Shown one piece after another: positions 5,567-7,265 of a stretch of DNA of 7,265 bases. The notes beneath the pieces are model-generated. The model saw only the letters and a program-made list of their open reading frames with translations, was not told the origin of the DNA and did not search any database. Origin of the DNA: Tannerella sp. (GTDB lineage Bacteria; Bacteroidota; Bacteroidia; Bacteroidales; Tannerellaceae); assembly GCA_031267485.1 (NCBI GenBank), contig JAIRYY010000163.1, positions 1 through 7,265 of the forward strand, in the 5' to 3' direction. Positions within the stretch are counted from its first letter, which is position 1; each line of letters starts with the position of its first letter. Made by a program: the position numbers and the translations under genes.

Positions 5567-6517
5567 TTATCCGGCGGATTGGCAGATCAGGAATCTCTCG
5601 GCTTCGATGGCGGCTTTGCAGCCGCTGGCGGCTGCTGTGATGGCCTGGCGGTAATCCGGGTCGGCGACGTCTCCGGCGGCAAATACGCCCTCTATGTTCG
5701 TCGCCGGTTTGCCGTTGCGGGTGATGATATATCCCTGTTCGTCGACCGCTATCCACTTCCTGAATATGTCCGTATTTGGCGTGTGACCGATTGCCAGGAA
5801 GAAACCGTCAATCGCGAGGTCGTATTGTTCTTCATCCGATTCGCCCGTACGTTTGGCGAGGTGAACGCCCTCGACGCCCTTTTCGCCGAAAAGTCCGGTG
5901 GCGTTATGTTCGAACAGGACTTTGATATTGGGGGTTTTGAGTACTTTCTCCTGCATGATTACGGAGGCTCTCAGGTAAGGTTTCCGGACAATAAGGTATA
6001 CCTGGCGGGCAAGCGCGGACAGGTATACGGCCTCCTCGCATGCCGTATCGCCGCCGCCTACAACGGCTACGACCTTTTTGCGGTAGAAAAAGCCGTCGCA
6101 CGTGGCGCATGCCGAAACGCCCATGCCGGCATATTTCTTTTCGTCCGGCAAGCCCAGGTAGCTGGCCGTCGCGCCGGTGGCTATGATAAGCGTCTCCGCC
6201 TCAAGCGTCTTTTCCCCGTCGACCGTTATCCTGAACGGACGTGCGGACAGGTCGGCCTCCGTGGCCGTTCCCCCTCTTATATCGGCTCCGAAGCGGGCGG
6301 CCTGCCGGCGGAGATCGTTCATCATCGCGCCGCCGTCGATGCCGTCCGGGTATCCGGGGAAGTTCTCGACGTCCGTTGTGGTCGTAAGCTGTCCGCCGGG
6401 CGCCATCCCCTCGTACAGGACGGGCTGAAGGTTTGCACGGGAGGCGTAAACGGCAGCCGTATACCCTGCCGGCCCCGAGCCTATGATGAGGCATTTTATT
6501 TTTTCAGGATTGTTCAT
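5567..6517 (-). CDS. trxB: Thioredoxin-disulfide reductase
   Basis: A 316-residue cytoplasmic flavoenzyme of the low-molecular-weight TrxR type. Family members pass electrons from NADPH through FAD and a redox disulfide to thioredoxin. Visible in order: FAD dinucleotide fold GSGPAGYTAA (13-22), GGQLTTTTDVENFPG (41-55), ATGA (113-116), the active-site pair CATC (137-140) in SACATCDGFFYR, the NADPH fold GGGDTACEEA (154-163), and the C-terminal FAD motif AAGDVADPDYRQAITAAASG (280-299). The loop that contacts the NADPH phosphate reads VRKPYLR (177-183): the basic residues are kept but Val replaces the His of the E. coli HRRxxxR. A TTG at 6529 would add four residues; the ATG at 6517 directly precedes the FAD fold. 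A perfect -7 match lies 29 bases upstream. It is divergent from the Nudix gene. The identification is firm. Confidence 0.96.
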   Translation of the reverse strand: MNNPEKIKCLIIGSGPAGYTAAVYASRANLQPVLYEGMAPGGQLTTTTDVENFPGYPDGIDGGAMMNDLRRQAARFGADIRGGTATEADLSARPFRITVDGEKTLEAETLIIATGATASYLGLPDEKKYAGMGVSACATCDGFFYRKKVVAVVGGGDTACEEAVYLSALARQVYLIVRKPYLRASVIMQEKVLKTPNIKVLFEHNATGLFGEKGVEGVHLAKRTGESDEEQYDLAIDGFFLAIGHTPNTDIFRKWIAVDEQGYIITRNGKPATNIEGVFAAGDVADPDYRQAITAAASGCKAAIEAERFLICQSAG

Positions 6518-6545
6518 GTCTGTGTTCAAATAATATTTACCGGCG

Positions 6546-6553
6546 CAAAAGTA
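6546..6553 (-). promoter_or_regulatory. trxB -7 promoter box
   Basis: On the minus strand this reads TACTTTTG, a perfect fit to the Bacteroidota TAnnTTTG element, followed by CGCC. The expected transcript starts about 20-25 bases before the ATG at 6517. No TTTG box is seen at the usual -33 distance. Confidence 0.6.
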
Positions 6554-6576
6554 GGAAATAATCCGAGAATTTTATA

Positions 6577-6584
6577 TACTTTCG
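6577..6584 (+). promoter_or_regulatory. Nudix gene -7 promoter box
   Basis: TACTTTCG followed by CACCGG differs from TAnnTTTG at one position and mirrors the trxB box. It lies 23 bases before the ATG at 6608. No clear -33 box is visible. Confidence 0.45.
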
Positions 6585-6607
6585 CACCGGTTTTTTAAAA
6601 TACAATT

Positions 6608-7237
6608 ATGCAAAACAAAGGGAATGAACTCGTGACGATTGCACAGCGTATCCGTGCAATGTCGCAGACTGCGCTTGCCTATTCCACGAACGAGTATGAG
6701 ATAGACCGCAGTAACGAACTGATCGGGATAAGCGACCGCATCGTGTCCATCGTAAGCGGCGCGAAGGAAGAGGATATCAGGGCGGACTATCATCCGGTAA
6801 GGGAATATGTCACGCCGAAAGTGGACATACGCGCCGTCATCTTTAACGACCGCGACGAGATTCTTCTGGTCAGGGAAAAGGCCGACGGGCGCTGGTCTCT
6901 GCCGGGAGGATGGTCGGATGTGGGATTCACGCCGACGGAAGTGGCCGTCAAGGAGGCCAGGGAAGAGACCGGGTATGACGTGCGCGTCGTCCGGCTGCTG
7001 GCCGTGCTCGACAAACGCTGCCACAATCATCCCGCCAGTCCGTTTTACATCTACAAACTCTGTTTCCTGTGCGAGATAGCCGGAGGTGACGGCGAACTGA
7101 CTTTTGATATTCTTGACCGGGGTTTTTTCGCGCTGGACCGTCTGCCGCCCCTGTCGCTGGACCGTATCCTGCCGGAACAGATAAAACTGCTGGACGCCCT
7201 GCGCCGCAACCCGGACGCCGGCGTTTACTGCGATTAA
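6608..7237 (+). CDS. Nudix hydrolase with N-terminal Nudix_N-type domain
   Basis: A 209-residue cytoplasmic protein. Residues 1-65 form an all-helical-looking N-terminal region (IAQRIRAMSQTALAYSTNEY, then ERYD-like helices rich in charge) typical of the Nudix_N extension of a 'nucleoside diphosphate linked to X' hydrolase group. The Nudix fold follows from about 70 (TPKVDIRAVIFNDRDEILLV, then WSLPGGWSDVG). The Nudix box runs from G101 to Y123: E116, E119, E120 and G122 are kept, but Phe107 replaces the first Glu and Lys115 the Arg of the GX5EX7REUXEEXGU pattern, variations I believe are common in this subgroup. Characterised relatives include CDP-choline pyrophosphatases; the substrate here is unknown. 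The ATG at 6608 has an A-rich leader (AAAATACAATT) and no Shine-Dalgarno. It diverges from trxB. After the stop only 28 bases remain, with no terminator visible. Confidence 0.92.
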   Translation: MQNKGNELVTIAQRIRAMSQTALAYSTNEYEIDRSNELIGISDRIVSIVSGAKEEDIRADYHPVREYVTPKVDIRAVIFNDRDEILLVREKADGRWSLPGGWSDVGFTPTEVAVKEAREETGYDVRVVRLLAVLDKRCHNHPASPFYIYKLCFLCEIAGGDGELTFDILDRGFFALDRLPPLSLDRILPEQIKLLDALRRNPDAGVYCD

Positions 7238-7265
7238 AAAACGGGAAAGGCCACATCTCGCGGGG

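Larger units (their letters stand above)
6539..6591. promoter_or_regulatory. Imperfect dyad spanning the divergent trxB/Nudix promoters
   Basis: ACCGGCGCAAAAGTA at 6539-6553 and TACTTTCGCACCGGT at 6577-6591 are inverted copies matching at 13 of 15 positions, with 23 bases between. Each arm contains the -7-like box of the gene it faces. The symmetry may reflect two similar promoters back to back, or an operator for one regulator acting on both. Confidence 0.5.

Noticed and set aside
5370..5756. A minus-strand 128-residue frame with HCKRSEAI
   Set aside because: Its first part overlaps trxB out of frame and the rest is the translation of a dispersed repeat, a known source of false peptides.
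5579..6598. A 339-residue open frame antisense to trxB
   Set aside because: The opposite frame carries every TrxB motif. The antisense product matches no family I know and would run through the divergent promoter region.

Overview
The window reads as a chromosomal, mostly housekeeping stretch from a member of the Bacteroidota, probably order Bacteroidales. The evidence is indirect. Starts lack Shine-Dalgarno sequences and sit in AT-rich leaders. Several genes have boxes close to the Bacteroidota -7 promoter element TAnnTTTG (TACTTTTG before trxB, TACTTTCG before the Nudix gene). Genes are fairly GC-rich while gaps are AT-rich. No rRNA, tRNA, CRISPR array, transposase or phage gene is visible.

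Layout. 1-254 is an AT-rich gap with no supported gene. 255-2922 (minus strand) is a two-gene unit: folC (folylpolyglutamate/dihydrofolate synthase), then, 13 bp after its stop, an MFS transporter resembling the MFSD1 family. 2923-3203 is a divergent gap with a folC promoter candidate, a phoH promoter candidate, and a convincing minus-strand intrinsic terminator that belongs to no recognised gene. 3204-4547 (plus) is a PIN-PhoH fusion ATPase/nuclease. 4548-5566 is a gap of about 1 kb between the convergent phoH and trxB genes, filled with repeats. 5567-6517 (minus) is trxB (thioredoxin reductase). 6518-6607 is a compact divergent promoter region built on an imperfect dyad. 6608-7237 (plus) is a Nudix hydrolase with a Nudix_N-type N-terminal domain.

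The genes do not form one pathway. folC serves one-carbon metabolism and is probably co-transcribed with the transporter. PIN-PhoH is an RNA-linked ATPase/nuclease type. TrxB supplies thioredoxin reduction. The Nudix enzyme probably cleaves a nucleoside diphosphate-X compound. trxB and the Nudix gene may share control through their common promoter region.

The most unusual part is the phoH-trxB gap. It holds a seven-unit, 42-bp tandem array (six full copies and a decayed one) lying between two inverted copies of a dispersed repeat of the kind often mistranslated as '...RSEAI...' peptides. The array is probably not coding. Other points for a second look are the orphan terminator upstream of folC, the symmetrical trxB/Nudix promoter, and the folC-MFSD1-like pairing. 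I see no clear evidence of a new multigene system.
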